Of a stretch of 64,000 nucleotides of DNA, positions 62,933 through 64,000 are shown piece by piece. A model generated the notes under the pieces. That model saw only the letters and a list, made by a program, of their open reading frames with translations, had not been told where the DNA came from and searched no databases. The DNA is from Blautia wexlerae (GTDB lineage: Bacteria; Bacillota; Clostridia; Lachnospirales; Lachnospiraceae), in NCBI RefSeq assembly GCF_013300825.1, contig NZ_JAAIMY010000001.1, positions 62,001 to 126,000 of the forward strand, read 5' to 3'. Numbering within the stretch: position 1 is the stretch's first letter; each line of letters begins with the position of its first letter. A program made the position numbers and the translations under genes.

Positions 62933-64000
62933 ATGAAAATGTACAAAAAAGTTATGGCAGCAGCTCTTGCAGGAGTAATGACAGTTTCCATGTCTGCTAC
63001 AGCATTTGCAGCAGATGATGACGGCTATATTCTCAAAGCCACAAATGAAGATTCCAAATCATCCGACAATGATCTGGTGATCGCAATCGAAGGAAGCGTA
63101 AGCTCCATGGACCCGGCAAACATTCCGGATACAAACGCAATCTCTGCTACACGTGGTGTATACGAGACACTGGTTTCTTTTGATGAGAACCAGGAATTAA
63201 CAGGCAAACTTGCTGAATCATGGGAAGTTTCCGATGACTCTCTTACTTATACTTTCAAACTTCGTCAGGGCGTTAAATTCCAGGACGGAACAGACTTCAA
63301 TGCAGCAGCAGTTAAAGCAAACTACGATCGTGTAGTTAACAAAGACAACAACCTTCGTCAGAGAAGAACATTTATCGTAACTAACGAAGACGGATCTGAA
63401 ACACCTCGTGTAGACAGCATTGAAACACCGGATGATTACACACTGGTTATCAAACTGACACAGGCATGGGCACCATTTATCAACCGTCTGACACAGTTCT
63501 GTATCATCAGCCCTGCAGCTCTTGAAGAGTATGGCAATGATATCATGAACCATCCATGCGGAACCGGCCCATATGTATGTACAGAATGGGAAGAGGGAGA
63601 CCACACAAGCTTTAAGCGCAATGATGATTATTGGGGAGACAAACCGGGCGTTGACACTGTAACAATCAAAGAGGTTCCGGAAGCAGGTGCACGTACAGCT
63701 ATGCTTCAGACAGGTGAAGCAGACTTCATCTATCCTACACCATCTGACCAGATCGAAGCAATCAAAGGAACAGACGATGTAAATATCCTTACAACAGACT
63801 CCAATATCATGAGATATGTAACTCTGAACATGGATCTGGAACAGCTTTCTGATGTAAAAGTACGTCAGGCTATGAACTATGCAATCGACAAAGATGCATA
63901 CATCCAGTTAATGTATTCCGGATACGGAAAACCAGCTACATCTGTAGTTCCATCTATCATCGGCGGATATGAAGAGCAGGAAGCTTACACATATGATGTA
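62933..64000 (+). CDS. Dipeptide/oligopeptide ABC transporter substrate-binding protein (3' end outside window)
   Basis: The first 356 codons are visible from ATG 62933 behind AAGGAGAG. The signal peptide MKMYKKVMAAALAGVMTVSMSATAFAA ends in a signal-peptidase I site (AFA-A) with no lipobox cysteine, unusual for a Gram-positive binding protein. The mature part is of SBP family 5: VIAIEGSVSSMDPANIPDTNA, LAESWEVSDDSLTYTFKLRQGVKFQDG, and later HPCGTGPYVCTEWEEGDHTSFKRNDDYWG. The ligand is probably a peptide or glutathione-like compound. Transporter partners would lie downstream. Confidence 0.92.
   Translation, partial: MKMYKKVMAAALAGVMTVSMSATAFAADDDGYILKATNEDSKSSDNDLVIAIEGSVSSMDPANIPDTNAISATRGVYETLVSFDENQELTGKLAESWEVSDDSLTYTFKLRQGVKFQDGTDFNAAAVKANYDRVVNKDNNLRQRRTFIVTNEDGSETPRVDSIETPDDYTLVIKLTQAWAPFINRLTQFCIISPAALEEYGNDIMNHPCGTGPYVCTEWEEGDHTSFKRNDDYWGDKPGVDTVTIKEVPEAGARTAMLQTGEADFIYPTPSDQIEAIKGTDDVNILTTDSNIMRYVTLNMDLEQLSDVKVRQAMNYAIDKDAYIQLMYSGYGKPATSVVPSIIGGYEEQEAYTYDV

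Overview
The window looks like a chromosomal segment of a Lachnospiraceae bacterium (Clostridia), probably Blautia-like. This is inferred from gene content and protein style: moderate G+C, strong AGGAGG ribosome binding sites, a sodium-type F-ATPase, a bifunctional AdhE, a lone eukaryote-type HisA, DUF975 and DUF1294 proteins, and many short palindromic repeats between genes. No rRNA, tRNA, CRISPR array, phage or complete insertion sequence was seen. The content is mostly core metabolism and housekeeping.

Layout. 1-1.9 kb: the 3' end of an RluA-type pseudouridine synthase and an orphan sugar-binding lipoprotein. 2.1-9.7 kb: a complete ATP synthase operon (AtpZ-like, atpI, B, E, F, H, A, G, D, C) whose c subunit carries the two-carboxylate sodium-binding signature. 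9.7-10.2 kb: two large palindromic or multi-hairpin elements. 10.3-18.5 kb: aminotransferase and sugar kinase pair, a secreted DUF3298-like protein, an Na/Pi symporter and a GH13 amylase. 18.7-27.3 kb: ROK repressor divergent from a fructuronate reductase/mannitol dehydrogenase-like gene, VOC protein, flavodoxin, FUSC protein, cardiolipin synthase and a class II aldolase. 27.4-32.4 kb on the minus strand: adhE behind a consensus promoter overlapped by Rex operators, and typA. 32.8-43.2 kb: an SSB-like protein, corrinoid adenosyltransferase, dapA-dapB, an Asn-rich lipoprotein, hisA, hpf, malQ and secA. 43.5-49 kb: SNF transporter, AraC regulator and YfhO-type glycosyltransferase. 49-55.8 kb: a dapF homologue, prfB with its programmed frameshift, an ACT-domain protein, hom, lysC and a DUF975 protein. 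55.9-64 kb: M28 peptidase, tex, LysR regulator, an HPr-like protein, DUF1294 protein, mscS, and the start of a dipeptide-type ABC binding protein behind a structured leader.

How the genes work together. dapA, dapB, the dapF homologue, lysC, the ACT protein and hom cover much of the aspartate family (lysine/threonine) pathway in several small transcription units. adhE under Rex control and the sodium-type ATPase point to a strict fermenter that balances NADH through ethanol and couples energy to sodium. malQ, the GH13 enzyme, the FGGY kinase and the mannonate/mannitol-type dehydrogenase are sugar-use functions.

The most unusual material is between genes. A family of tiny palindromes with GT(T/A)ACTGT ends is flanked in two places by exact 8-bp direct repeats. 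One of these has an unoccupied counterpart elsewhere in the same window, which is direct evidence of insertion with target duplication. Related 112-bp and 145-bp elements have near-perfect 8-bp flanking repeats. Second in interest is a DapF homologue in which both catalytic cysteines are serine. Also notable are an HPr paralogue without its histidine, an orphan promoter-terminator unit (candidate small RNA), and a two-state leader before the last gene.
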